Shown here: positions 26,458 through 35,176 of the stretch, in pieces
Layout: each line of letters starts with the position of its first letter
How positions within the stretch are numbered: the stretch's first letter is position 1
From: Romeriopsis navalis LEGE 11480
GTDB taxonomy: Bacteria > Cyanobacteriota > Cyanobacteriia > Leptolyngbyales > Leptolyngbyaceae
Assembly (NCBI RefSeq): GCF_015207035.1
Contig: NZ_JADEXQ010000047.1
Location: forward strand, 1 to 47,362
DNA length: 47,362 bases
Direction: 5' to 3'
Notes under the pieces: generated by a model
What the model saw: the letters and a program-made list of their open reading frames with translations, nothing else
Databases searched by the model: none
What the model was told of the DNA's origin: nothing
Translations under genes and position numbers: made by a program

Positions 26458-27078
26458 TTAAGGAATGACTTTGACAGCAGTTCCTGGTTTCACCTGAGCA
26501 TACAGCCGCACAACATCGCGATTGTGCATGCGAATACAGCCGTGGGAAACCGCCCGCCCGATTAAATGTGGCTGGTCCGTACCATGGAAACCAAGTTGCG
26601 TTTTACCGTCAGTCCAAATGCCAATCCACCGCACACCCAGCGGATTATCAGGTCCTGGGGGGATAATGACACCGGACTTAAAACTTTTAAATGTGGGATT
26701 CTTTTCCATATTGAGCACTTTAAACTGCCCCAACGGCGTTTCCCATCCCCGCTTGCCTACGGCTACAGGATAGCTACTGACAACTTTGTCATCCTTATAG
26801 ACATAAACCCGACGCTTACTACGCTTGAGGACAAGTCGCACCACGGATTCCTTCACGACCGACCCCAACGGCGCTTCCGTTGCCGCCGGTGTCACAGTAG
26901 CAGGCGTCGGTGCAGTTGGCTGAGTTAGGACGTTACCCGGCGTCTCCGCTAATGTCGGCTCAGCCGTTGCACCACCACTCGCCTGGGCCACCGCCGCTGA
27001 TCCCGCACTGAGACAGATTCCAACAGCAAGCAACACACTCACATAACGACGAGGTTGGGAATTCATAGAAAAACGCAT
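26458..27078 (-). CDS. L,D-transpeptidase (YkuD domain), exported
   Basis: 206 residues. A signal peptide (residues 1-32, VSVLLAVGICLSAGSAAVA) and a Thr/Pro/Ala-rich linker (35-70) precede the YkuD domain (80-206). Catalytic residues are His165 (GFHGTD) and the SHGCIRM motif with His179 and Cys181. Such enzymes form 3-3 cross-links in peptidoglycan or attach proteins to it in the periplasm. The protein stops right after the domain (AVKVIP), with no LysM or other anchor. ATGs at 27078 and 27066 are both possible starts. Confidence 0.93.
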   Translation of the reverse strand: MRFSMNSQPRRYVSVLLAVGICLSAGSAAVAQASGGATAEPTLAETPGNVLTQPTAPTPATVTPAATEAPLGSVVKESVVRLVLKRSKRRVYVYKDDKVVSSYPVAVGKRGWETPLGQFKVLNMEKNPTFKSFKSGVIIPPGPDNPLGVRWIGIWTDGKTQLGFHGTDQPHLIGRAVSHGCIRMHNRDVVRLYAQVKPGTAVKVIP

Positions 27079-27403
27079 ATTCGAAAAACTGGATGATTAA
27101 GTTCAACTGACTAAACGCACCAACTCGGACAATTGTTACGCGGACTGATCAAGCGGCAGGCTTTGAACTGACACCATAACGGCTCAAAACGTTATACACG
27201 TCAAACTCAATGTCGGTTTGCATCACCGCAACAATTTATCAGAATAATTTAATTGCCGGGTGATCGCCCGAGTCCTCAACCTGGGACTATCAAAATCCGC
27301 CCAAAGTTCCCCACAATCAGCGATATAGTGACTTTAACATTCTATTCCTTAGACTCCATGATGGGGAATACGCAATTCACCGCGATTTTCTTCCGTAAAA
27401 ATA

Positions 27404-27520
27404 ATGAAATCCTTACCGGATGATTGGTTGATTTTTTTGCTGTCGATCGGCGCCTTTGGGCTTTATCTCGTTTGGTCAGCGGCCACTGAAATGGGAACCC
27501 GCTGGCCATGGCGCAAATAA
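27404..27520 (+). CDS. Candidate 38-aa single-span membrane peptide
   Basis: The frame encodes MKSLPDDWLIFLLSIGAFGL then YLVWSAATEMGTRWPWRK, with one membrane helix (residues 8-25), acidic residues before it and a basic Trp-rich end after it, which reads like a natural bitopic peptide. It is too short for routine gene calling. The upstream CCGTAAAAATA lacks a clear Shine-Dalgarno, which is common in cyanobacteria. It lies in the 568-bp gap 27079-27646 between the transpeptidase and grxC. No family is recognised; the composition is the only support. The rest of the gap shows nothing. Confidence 0.5.
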   Translation: MKSLPDDWLIFLLSIGAFGLYLVWSAATEMGTRWPWRK

Positions 27521-27646
27521 TGTCACAATCGTCAATGCAGAATATCGCGACCCAATCCGCCACACCCAGTCGTAATCACCGACACCCCGAGGGTCGACTC
27601 AACGCTTTACAATCAATAACTACATCCCACGCTTTGCGAACAAATT

Positions 27647-27910
27647 ATGGCTGCTAACGTCGAAATTTATACCTGGAGCACCTGTCCTTTCTGCATTCGA
27701 GCCAAAGCATTACTCGATCGCAAAGGCGTTGAATATACCGAATATTGCCTGGATGGCGATAATGCGGGTCGCGCCAAAATGGTGGAGCGCACCGGGGGAC
27801 CCAAGTCCGTGCCCCAGATTTTCATTGATGACAAATATATTGGCGGCTGTGATGATATCCATGCGCTTGATCGCCAGGGAGGCTTAGACCCCTTGCTACA
27901 AGCGGGTTAG
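27647..27910 (+). CDS. grxC: Glutaredoxin 3
   Basis: 87 residues. The redox site is CPFC (STCPFCIRAKALL). Glutathione-binding landmarks are SVPQIFIDDKYIGGCDD (the cis-Pro TVP-type loop and the GG motif). It reduces disulfides and mixed glutathione disulfides in the cytoplasm. The stop at 27908-27910 is followed by an AGGAG-like sequence and then gshB, 8 bp on, so the gene is translated with the glutathione-synthesis gene in one operon. Confidence 0.96.
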   Translation: MAANVEIYTWSTCPFCIRAKALLDRKGVEYTEYCLDGDNAGRAKMVERTGGPKSVPQIFIDDKYIGGCDDIHALDRQGGLDPLLQAG

Positions 27911-27918
27911 GAGTAACG

Positions 27919-28905
27919 GTGAACATAGCATTTATTATTGATCCGATCATGGGGCTTGATCCAACCCATGATTCTAGTGTCGCAATGATGGAAGCGGCCA
28001 GCGAACTAGGTCATACGGTTTGGATTACCCAACAGTCACAGCTTAGTGTCAAGGCCGACCAAGCCTGGGCGACCCTGCAGCAGGTCAATATCCACCCCGT
28101 CAAACTGGTTGACGGCAACTGGGTCGCGCCGCAACCCTGGTTCACTCTAGGGTCGATCGTGCATCAGCCGCTTGAAACGATGCAAGCGGTGTTCATGCGG
28201 GCGGACCCGCCAGTCGATACGGCCTACCTTTACACGACCTACATTCTCGACTACGTTGATCCGCGGCGCACCTTAGTCATGAACCGGCCCGCCGGCCTGC
28301 GCGCGGCCAACGAGAAAATGTATGCACTGCAATTCCAAGACGCGATTCCCAAAACCGTTGTCACCCAAGACAAACAGGTGATTCGCGAATTCCTCGAGGC
28401 CGAGGGAGCCGCAGTCATAAAACCCCTAGGTGGCAAAGCCGGGGAAGGCATCTTGTTTCTCGAAGCAGGTGATCGCAACTTCAACTCGCTTGTCGAAATC
28501 AGCACCCAGCAAGGCCAGTTACCGATTATGGTGCAGGCTTATCTACCCGATGCGAAGTTGGGCGATAAGCGCATTATTGTGCTGGATGGGGCACCGATCG
28601 GCACGGTCAACCGAGTACCAACTGGAGAAGACTTTCGCGGCAATATGGCCGTTGGTGGACGGGCCGAAGCGTCCCCTCTGACTGATCGAGAACGCGCGAT
28701 TTGTCGCCAGCTCGCGCCCAAGCTACGGCAGGATGGTTTGATTTTTGTTGGTGTCGATGTGATTGGCGGCTACCTCACAGAAGTGAATGTCACGAGTCCT
28801 ACCGGGATTCGGGAAGCCGATCGGCTGGGGTTAAACCCCGGCGAATCGCCGCGTCAAATTGGCCATCAGGTGATTCGTTGGGTCGAACAACAAATCACCC
28901 CCTAG
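27919..28905 (+). CDS. gshB: Glutathione synthetase
   Basis: 328 residues from a GTG start; its ribosome-binding site (GGAG at 27910-27913) overlaps the grxC stop. The protein begins MNIAFIIDPIMGLDPTHDSS, as in bacterial GshB. The ATP-grasp core has MNRPAGLRAANEKMYAL, VIKPLGGKAGEGILFLE (glycine-rich loop), MVQAYLPDAKLGDKRIIVLDG and the metal-binding NVTSPTGIREADR. It joins gamma-Glu-Cys with glycine using ATP in the cytoplasm. Pairing with grxC is functionally coherent and common in cyanobacteria. gshA is not in the window. Confidence 0.97.
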   Translation: MNIAFIIDPIMGLDPTHDSSVAMMEAASELGHTVWITQQSQLSVKADQAWATLQQVNIHPVKLVDGNWVAPQPWFTLGSIVHQPLETMQAVFMRADPPVDTAYLYTTYILDYVDPRRTLVMNRPAGLRAANEKMYALQFQDAIPKTVVTQDKQVIREFLEAEGAAVIKPLGGKAGEGILFLEAGDRNFNSLVEISTQQGQLPIMVQAYLPDAKLGDKRIIVLDGAPIGTVNRVPTGEDFRGNMAVGGRAEASPLTDRERAICRQLAPKLRQDGLIFVGVDVIGGYLTEVNVTSPTGIREADRLGLNPGESPRQIGHQVIRWVEQQITP

Positions 28906-29097
28906 CGGGATCAAACGGCAGCGGGATTATGACGCAAATCAAACTGCTATAAGCTAATTAACCATTGCGTTAGAGCGGGCTGAACAGGTATAGTCACATC
29001 CAAAGGAATGGGCGTCCCCATCTGCCTTTTGTTCGGTTGCAGTGCTAGGACTTGGCTTTGCATCGATGAACCGCTAACACTGCTGTGGACATAACAT

Positions 29098-31389
29098 ATG
29101 TTCCCCGTTCCGCGTCAACGTCAAGTTATTCCACCCACCCCACGCCGTAATCAGTTACGGCGACTGTGGAATCGCGGTCGCGTAATCTTAACGGCCAGTG
29201 GCATTGCCCTGAGTGTGATCGGCATCCGATTTACCGGCATTTTGCAGCCGCTCGAGCTCGCCACGCTCGATCAAGGCTTTCGTTGGCGGGCCACCAAGCC
29301 CCCAGATGATCGCATCGTGATTGTCGGCATTACCGAAACCGATATTCGCAGCCTGAATCAATGGCCCTTAAGTGATGCCAAGCTCGCCGAGTTACTCCGC
29401 AAAATTCAGCAGGGCAACCCACAGGCGATCGGCCTCGACCTTTATCGGGATTTACAAAGTCAATCCGGCAGTGCCGAAATCAATCAGCTGTTTGCCAAGT
29501 CGCCCAACATCTTTGGGATTCTCCTGCTACAACCCGATGCCAACAATCAAAGTGTTGAGCGGCTTGAAGATGCGATTGCCGTGCGCCCACCCGCGATTTT
29601 GGCCCAAAAAAATCAAATCGGCTTCAACAATACCATTCAAGATGTTGATCAAAGAGTGCGCCGATCGCTCCTATATTGGCCGGTTCAAATCCGCACCACT
29701 GACCCCAATGGCGAACCGCAGATTCGGACTCAGCACTATGAGAGTTTTGCGCTGAAAATTGCCCAGCACTACCTCAAACCCTACGAAATTACGCCCCAAG
29801 CGGCACCGGGTTATCGAAATCCCCGGGTCATGCAATTAGGGAAAGCTATCCTACCATCCCTTAAACAATCCGATGGACTGTACACAAGGGCCGATACGGG
29901 GGGGTACCAAATTTTCGCGAACTATCGCGGTCCCACTTCACACTTCAAGCATGTCTCCGCGCTAGATGTCTTAACCGGCAAACTCCCCGCCGACACCTTT
30001 CGCGATCGCATCGTCCTTATCGGGTCCGTCGCTGGCAGCCTCAAAGATACCGTAGCGACTCCCTACAGCACCCTCAAACAAGACAGTCCACAGTTAATGA
30101 GTGGCGTCGAACTCCAGGCGAATTTGATCAGTCAATTGATCACCGCCGCCCTGAATGATGGTCAAGGTATTTTCCAAACCCTGCCGGAGGGCGTTGAATG
30201 GGTTTGGGTTTGGGTCGCCGCCTATTGGGGGACCTATATCAGTTGGCGACTGCGCTCTCCCCAAAAGTCTTTTGTGGTGATTTGCCTATCGAGTTTAGGG
30301 TTAATCATTATCACCTACGGCGCCTTTATCAGCGGCTGGATCGTGCCATTATTGCCACCCCTGATTGCCTTGCTCGGGGCTTCCATGATGGTGACGAATT
30401 ACATTGCTCATGCAGAGCAAGAAATGAATCGATCGAAGGAGTTTCTGGCCCAGATTATCGACTCGATTCCGGACCCAATTTTTGTCAAAGATCGGCATCA
30501 AGATTGGATCGTCCTGAATCAAGCCTATGCCAATTTTATTGGCCTGCCGATTGATCAACTGCTCGGTCAAAATGTCCACAGCATTTTTCCCGCCGCCCAA
30601 GCCCAATGGCTACGGACCCAAGATGAATGGGTCTTTGGCCGTCAAGCGACGCAGGAAGTCGAAGAAGAATTTGTGAACCTTCAAGGCCAACGCTATCACA
30701 TCTCCACCAAACGATCGCTGCACCGCGACCGCGCTGGCAACGTCTTTTTGGTCGGCGTCATCCACGACATCACGGAGCGGAAAACCCTCGAAGAGGAACT
30801 CAAGCAAGCACGGGATAAATTATCCCGCGATAATTCTGAACTGAGTTATCTGGCCAACCATGATGCACTGACCGGGTTGCCCAACCGCAAGCTCTTCCTT
30901 GAATGCCTCCAGCAAGCGATCGAGACTGCGGCCGCGGCCAGCCACCCCCATCACAAAGTTGCACTCCTCTTCCTCGATCTCGACGGCTTCAAAGAAGTCA
31001 ATGACACTTTGGGACACAATGTCGGTGATTTGTTACTCCAAGCCGTTGCGCAACGCTTACAGTCTTGTCTGCGGGCCGGTAGCGATACAGTGGCCCGACT
31101 CGGCGGCGATGAATTTGTCGTCGTGCTGCCAAATGTCCCGGGAGCCTTAGTCGCGAAACGTGTGGCCCAGAAAATTTTGACCACTTTGGCCGAAGAATTT
31201 ACGATCGAGAGCCACGGCATTCAGGTCACCACCAGTATCGGGATTAGCTTATATCCCCAAGATGGCGAACAAATCACCGGTCTAATTCAAGCAGCCGATA
31301 CTGCCATGTATCAATCAAAAAATAGTGGCAAAAATCAATACACGATCGCCCAAATCACACGCACAGCCGTTAAACGTCCGGCACGCTAA
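29098..31389 (+). CDS. CHASE2-PAS-GGDEF diguanylate cyclase
   Basis: 763 residues. A membrane helix (25-45) leads to an extracytoplasmic CHASE2 domain (about 50-340; DRIVIVGITETDIRSLNQWP, AIGLDLYRDL, FRDRIVLIGSVAGS), then three helices (about 365-435), a PAS domain (445-560; IIDSIPDPIFVKDRH), and a GGDEF domain (about 590-755). The active site GGDEF is at 669-673, so cyclic di-GMP synthesis is expected. The usual RxxD inhibitory site five residues before it reads AGSD here, so product inhibition is probably absent. It should couple an external signal to c-di-GMP, often linked to motility or aggregation. The ligand is unknown. Confidence 0.93.
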   Translation: MFPVPRQRQVIPPTPRRNQLRRLWNRGRVILTASGIALSVIGIRFTGILQPLELATLDQGFRWRATKPPDDRIVIVGITETDIRSLNQWPLSDAKLAELLRKIQQGNPQAIGLDLYRDLQSQSGSAEINQLFAKSPNIFGILLLQPDANNQSVERLEDAIAVRPPAILAQKNQIGFNNTIQDVDQRVRRSLLYWPVQIRTTDPNGEPQIRTQHYESFALKIAQHYLKPYEITPQAAPGYRNPRVMQLGKAILPSLKQSDGLYTRADTGGYQIFANYRGPTSHFKHVSALDVLTGKLPADTFRDRIVLIGSVAGSLKDTVATPYSTLKQDSPQLMSGVELQANLISQLITAALNDGQGIFQTLPEGVEWVWVWVAAYWGTYISWRLRSPQKSFVVICLSSLGLIIITYGAFISGWIVPLLPPLIALLGASMMVTNYIAHAEQEMNRSKEFLAQIIDSIPDPIFVKDRHQDWIVLNQAYANFIGLPIDQLLGQNVHSIFPAAQAQWLRTQDEWVFGRQATQEVEEEFVNLQGQRYHISTKRSLHRDRAGNVFLVGVIHDITERKTLEEELKQARDKLSRDNSELSYLANHDALTGLPNRKLFLECLQQAIETAAAASHPHHKVALLFLDLDGFKEVNDTLGHNVGDLLLQAVAQRLQSCLRAGSDTVARLGGDEFVVVLPNVPGALVAKRVAQKILTTLAEEFTIESHGIQVTTSIGISLYPQDGEQITGLIQAADTAMYQSKNSGKNQYTIAQITRTAVKRPAR

Positions 31390-31767
31390 CTGACAGCGCG
31401 CATCACACAAACTCACAGAACGCCTAGTACCCAGCGACACGTTGCCAAATCGTCGCATTTGCGACCGCATTATGGTTGCTTCGCCGGCCGCCACAGGACC
31501 GACGCCAACAGATAGCGAAGCGTGGTTCATGCCGACTTTCTGACACATACTTACACAGTAATTTACCGGATGTTTTAAGGTTTAGTTCAGCTGCCCCTAG
31601 GAGCAAAGACTTACAATTAGAGAACTTATTTGCTCGATCGTTGAAGTTCGAGGCATCTAGCGTCTTAAACCACATATGGAACGCCATTTGACGCAGCGGC
31701 AATCCCCTGATTGTTATCGCAATAATTGCGCTCCAGTCTGCATTTTTGTTTCAGCGTTGTATCCGAC
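31390..31767. other. Intergenic region upstream of metG
   Basis: 378 bp. No gene, RNA or terminator was recognised. Minus-strand frames here overlap the end of the GGDEF gene and show no domain. It likely carries the metG promoter and leader. Confidence 0.45.
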
Positions 31768-33372
31768 ATGTCAGCTTTAAACCACAATCAATTTGCCATT
31801 ACAACGCCGCTGTACTACGTCAACGACGTGCCGCACATTGGTAGTGCCTATCCCACCGTCGCCACTGATGCGATTTCCCGGTGGTATCGACTCAAAGGCA
31901 GTGATGTGCTGTTTATCACCGGTAGTGATGAACATGGCCAAAAGATTCAGCGCACCGCCGCCGAGCGTGATCGGACACCGCAAGCCCATTGCGATGCGAT
32001 CGTCGGAAATTTCAAGTCGCTCTGGGAAGAGTTACAAATCACCCATGATCGGTTTATCCGCACGACGAGCGATCGCCATGCCGCGGTTGTGCAAGAGTTT
32101 TTTCAACGGGTCTGGGACAACGGCGATATTTATCTCAGCCAACAGCAAGGATATTACTGCGTTGCCTGCGAAGAATTTAAAGATGAGAAAGAGTTACTCC
32201 CAGAACAGCATTGTCCGATTCACACCAACCGAGCCGTAGAGTGGCGCGATGAAGAGAACTACTTCTTCCGCCTCTCCAAGTACGAAGACAAACTCCTACA
32301 GCTCTATGCCGAACAACCCGATTTAATTCAGCCGAATAACCGGCGCAATGAAGTTCTCAGTTTCGTCAAGCAGGGGCTACGCGATTTCTCGATTTCGCGC
32401 GTCAATTTTGATTGGGGGTTTCCAGTACCCACTGACCCCAGTCACGTAATCTATGTCTGGTTTGATGCGCTGTTGGGTTATATCACAGCATCAGTCCCCC
32501 CCGATCAAGCCCCAACTTTAGCGAATGCCAGTCATTGGTGGCCCGCTCATACGCACATCATTGGTAAAGACATTCTGCGATTCCACGCAGTCTACTGGCC
32601 AGCGATGTTAATGTCAGCAGGATTGCCTTTACCATCCCGCATCTTTGGTCATGGGTTTCTCGTCACTAAAGATGGCATGAAGATGGGCAAAAGCACTCAA
32701 AATATCAAGCCCGCCTATTTGCTCGAGCGTTACGGCGTCGATGCGTTTCGCTACTATTTCCTGAAAGAAATTAAATTCGGTCAGGACGGTAATTTTGAGG
32801 AAGTTCGGTTTGTGAATATTCTCAATGCCGATTTAGCCAATGATTTGGGCAACCTGCTTAATCGGACGCTGAAAATGGTACTGAAATACTTCGGCAACCA
32901 AGTTCCCGAGCTCGATGTCACCGCAATCGCGGCGGACCACCCCTTGAAATCCGATGGGTCAGCGCTCGGCAAACAAGTCGCGCAAGCCTACGAGTCGCTG
33001 GCATTCCATGATGCTTGCGAGGCAATTATCCGCTTAATGCGAGCCGGTAATCGCTACATCGATGAACAAGCTCCCTGGAAGCTTTACAAACAAGGGGAGG
33101 CAACGAAAGTGGCGGAGGTGCTCTACACCATTATCGAATCCGTGCGTCTCGCCGCCTATCTTTTATCGCCAATCACACCGACCATCAGCACCCGGATTTA
33201 TCAACAATTGGGATATTTAGTGGATTTTGGTAACAGTCCGATAAATGATGTGTCGATCACCTTCCAACACCATAGTCAATGGGGAATACTGGCACCAGGA
33301 CAAGCCCTTGGAGAACCACAACCTGTTTTCCAAAAGCTAGAACTGCCAGAAACCTCGGAAGCTGACTTGTGA
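31768..33372 (+). CDS. metG: Methionyl-tRNA synthetase
   Basis: 534 residues from the ATG at 31768, where FAITTPLYYVNDVPHIGSAY places the HIGH-type motif; the frame is open to 31726. A zinc-knuckle region (YYCVACEEF, then EQHCPIHTN) and the KMSKS loop (GMKMGKSTQN) follow. The C-terminal anticodon-binding helices include DEQAPWKLYK. It charges tRNA(Met) in the cytoplasm. It lacks the C-terminal tRNA-binding EMAP-like domain found in longer forms, and ends normally for a monomeric type. A NYN-domain gene starts 100 bp downstream. Confidence 0.96.
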   Translation: MSALNHNQFAITTPLYYVNDVPHIGSAYPTVATDAISRWYRLKGSDVLFITGSDEHGQKIQRTAAERDRTPQAHCDAIVGNFKSLWEELQITHDRFIRTTSDRHAAVVQEFFQRVWDNGDIYLSQQQGYYCVACEEFKDEKELLPEQHCPIHTNRAVEWRDEENYFFRLSKYEDKLLQLYAEQPDLIQPNNRRNEVLSFVKQGLRDFSISRVNFDWGFPVPTDPSHVIYVWFDALLGYITASVPPDQAPTLANASHWWPAHTHIIGKDILRFHAVYWPAMLMSAGLPLPSRIFGHGFLVTKDGMKMGKSTQNIKPAYLLERYGVDAFRYYFLKEIKFGQDGNFEEVRFVNILNADLANDLGNLLNRTLKMVLKYFGNQVPELDVTAIAADHPLKSDGSALGKQVAQAYESLAFHDACEAIIRLMRAGNRYIDEQAPWKLYKQGEATKVAEVLYTIIESVRLAAYLLSPITPTISTRIYQQLGYLVDFGNSPINDVSITFQHHSQWGILAPGQALGEPQPVFQKLELPETSEADL

Positions 33373-33472
33373 AGTTGGCTTGGGGAAATACAAGTGGGCA
33401 ATCGGCCATTGCTTGGCATCATACCCAGCAATCTTCCCATCACCCACTCCGTAATATTGAGGTATCGCAACT

Positions 33473-34090
33473 GTGTTCAGCTCAAACCATGAAAATGACC
33501 AAGTCTTCTCGCCAGAACAGGTGCTAGAAAACCGGGGCAGAGTCGCAATTTTTATTGACGGCTCGAACCTCTTCTATGCCGCACTGCAACTCGGGATCGA
33601 AATTGATTACACGAAGCTGCTAGTGAAGTTAACCGCTGGTTCCCGCTTGCTCCGATCGTTCTTCTATACCGGCGTCGATCGCACCAATGAGAAGCAACAA
33701 GGCTTTTTGCTGTGGATGCGCCGCAACGGTTATCGCGTTATTTCCAAAGACCTCGTTCAGCTGCCCGATGGCTCCAAAAAAGCTAATCTCGATGTCGAAA
33801 TCGCGGTTGATATGATGTCCCTTGTCGGGTCCTACGATACGGCAGTGTTGGTGAGTGGCGACGGTGATTTAGCCTATGCCGTCAATGCCGTAAGTTACCG
33901 GGGCGTCCGGGTGGAAGTTGTCAGCTTACGCTCGATGACAAGCGATAGTTTGATTAACGTCGCTGATCGCTATATCGATCTCGATTCGATCACCGAGGAT
34001 ATTCAGAAGAATCCTTCGCGCAGCTATACCTATCGCCCCCTCACAGGCGTTGGTTCCGAAGAACGCGATGAGGCTCAGCAGCCCAGCTAG
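33473..34090 (+). CDS. NYN-domain (LabA/DUF88-like) protein
   Basis: 205 residues from a GTG start. The PIN-like NYN fold has its acidic residues in place: AIFIDGSNLFYAAL, KANLDVEIAVDMM and VLVSGDGDLAYAVNAV. Members are putative ribonucleases; LabA of Synechococcus elongatus dampens KaiC-dependent circadian output. A basic, Ser-rich tail follows the domain (residues 180-205). It lies between metG and psbK on the same strand, with 160 bp to psbK. A clock or RNA-turnover role is possible but not shown. Confidence 0.9.
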   Translation: MFSSNHENDQVFSPEQVLENRGRVAIFIDGSNLFYAALQLGIEIDYTKLLVKLTAGSRLLRSFFYTGVDRTNEKQQGFLLWMRRNGYRVISKDLVQLPDGSKKANLDVEIAVDMMSLVGSYDTAVLVSGDGDLAYAVNAVSYRGVRVEVVSLRSMTSDSLINVADRYIDLDSITEDIQKNPSRSYTYRPLTGVGSEERDEAQQPS

Positions 34091-34249
34091 AGATGCTCAT
34101 CCACGTTGATTCTGATGAGCGATCCGCCACTTATAGTTCTTAGTGCTCACTCGCTTCAGCAAAAACTGACACCTGAGAATTTGCCATCGCTAAACATGCT
34201 AAGATTGTGGTCAAACTAGCTGTGTTTATTTGAAGAGGCGATCGACATC

Positions 34250-34384
34250 ATGGAAGCAATGCTGCTGGCGAAGCTCCCGGAAGCTTACTCTGCGTTTGGT
34301 CCACTGGTTGATGTATTACCAGTAATTCCGGTATTTTTCTTGGCATTGGCGTTTGTCTGGCAGGCAGCGATTGGCTTCCGCTAA
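34250..34384 (+). CDS. psbK: Photosystem II reaction centre protein K
   Basis: 44 residues: [20 protein letters not shown] followed by [20 protein letters not shown] and IGFR. The mature form starts near KLPEAY after processing, and the Pro-rich start of the single helix (VLPVIPVFF) is the PsbK signature. PsbK is a one-helix subunit at the edge of the PSII core, near CP43. GAAGAGG lies about 12 bases upstream of the ATG. The gene is monocistronic, with a strong hairpin at 34434-34461. It is shorter than the usual gene-calling cutoff but certain by sequence. Confidence 0.96.
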   Translation: MEAMLLAKLPEAYSAFGPLVDVLPVIPVFFLALAFVWQAAIGFR

Positions 34385-34433
34385 GCGTTATTTTTGAATG
34401 ACATAGAGCCTTTAATAATACATTGGATCAATA

Positions 34434-34461
34434 AAGCGGGCTGTGCTAGCACAGCCCGCTT
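34434..34461. terminator. Terminator after psbK
   Basis: A perfect 28-bp palindrome, half AAGCGGGCTGTGCT, preceded by AATA and followed by TCTTTAT. It sits 50 bp past psbK and 54 bp past the end of the convergent DUF2854 gene, so it can stop both transcripts. Confidence 0.88.
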
Positions 34462-34514
34462 CTTTATAGGCTTAAGTCTAAATTAGGGTTTCCACCTCAT
34501 CAGCGATGCTGCCA

Positions 34515-35066
34515 TCAAGCCGTCGCAACAATCGCCACCTTGACATACTCTTTGCCATCATCCGGCTCTGAGACTTCGACTTTGACATCTGGACCAAAGA
34601 AGCGCGTTAAGGCTTCCTCACGTTCTTTCCACATATCGAAAGTGAAGTCGTCCAGCAATCCAAAAGCCAGTAATAGCGCATAGGCACCATCCACATTCGC
34701 TTCGCGAATTCCTAACAGCGGTGGATGTTCATCAGTTTCTTCGGACTCAATTCCCAGACGCTCAAGCGCCACTTCAAGATGCACCGTCGCACCGTATTGA
34801 TAACGTGTCACATCCTCCAAAATTTGCGCTTGAGTCGCGGTGGACTTAAGTCTGAGGGCTTCTATCTCCGGTGTTGGAGCCGGTAACGTGAGTGGCGAGA
34901 GTTCCGCCCCCTTCAAGCCAAGCCCCACCAACGCCATCGGAACCCCAACTAGCGTCGCAATCGCCGAAGGAATCGAGGCTTGGTGCAGATAGTAAACCCC
35001 ACCCACAAACCCCAGCACTGAACCTACAGACAATAGCAATACTGCCCACCGAATTTGTCGCAGCAT
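34515..35066 (-). CDS. DUF2854 family membrane protein
   Basis: 183 residues. Two membrane helices at the N-terminus (8-29, VLLLSVGSVLGFVGGVYYL, and 35-53, IATLVGVPMALVGLGLKGAEL) precede a soluble domain with LRLKSTATQAQILEDVTRYQ, YGATVHLEVALERLG and a C-terminal FGPDVKVEVSEP strand. This layout is the DUF2854 family of cyanobacteria and chloroplasts, of unknown function. It is probably a thylakoid or plasma membrane protein. It converges on psbK across a shared terminator. Confidence 0.88.
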   Translation of the reverse strand: MLRQIRWAVLLLSVGSVLGFVGGVYYLHQASIPSAIATLVGVPMALVGLGLKGAELSPLTLPAPTPEIEALRLKSTATQAQILEDVTRYQYGATVHLEVALERLGIESEETDEHPPLLGIREANVDGAYALLLAFGLLDDFTFDMWKEREEALTRFFGPDVKVEVSEPDDGKEYVKVAIVATA

Positions 35067-35176
35067 AAGTGGCCTGCCCCGTTACAAAACTACATCTCTT
35101 CACTATATCGCAGTGGTGGGAAATGCCGCAGTGAGGGACATAAAGGTTGCCTGGAAAAGGTGCGCACACCCAGTCA

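Noticed and set aside
31390-31767. Possible riboswitch upstream of metG
   Set aside because: No S-box, SAM-II or T-box features are recognisable in the leader.
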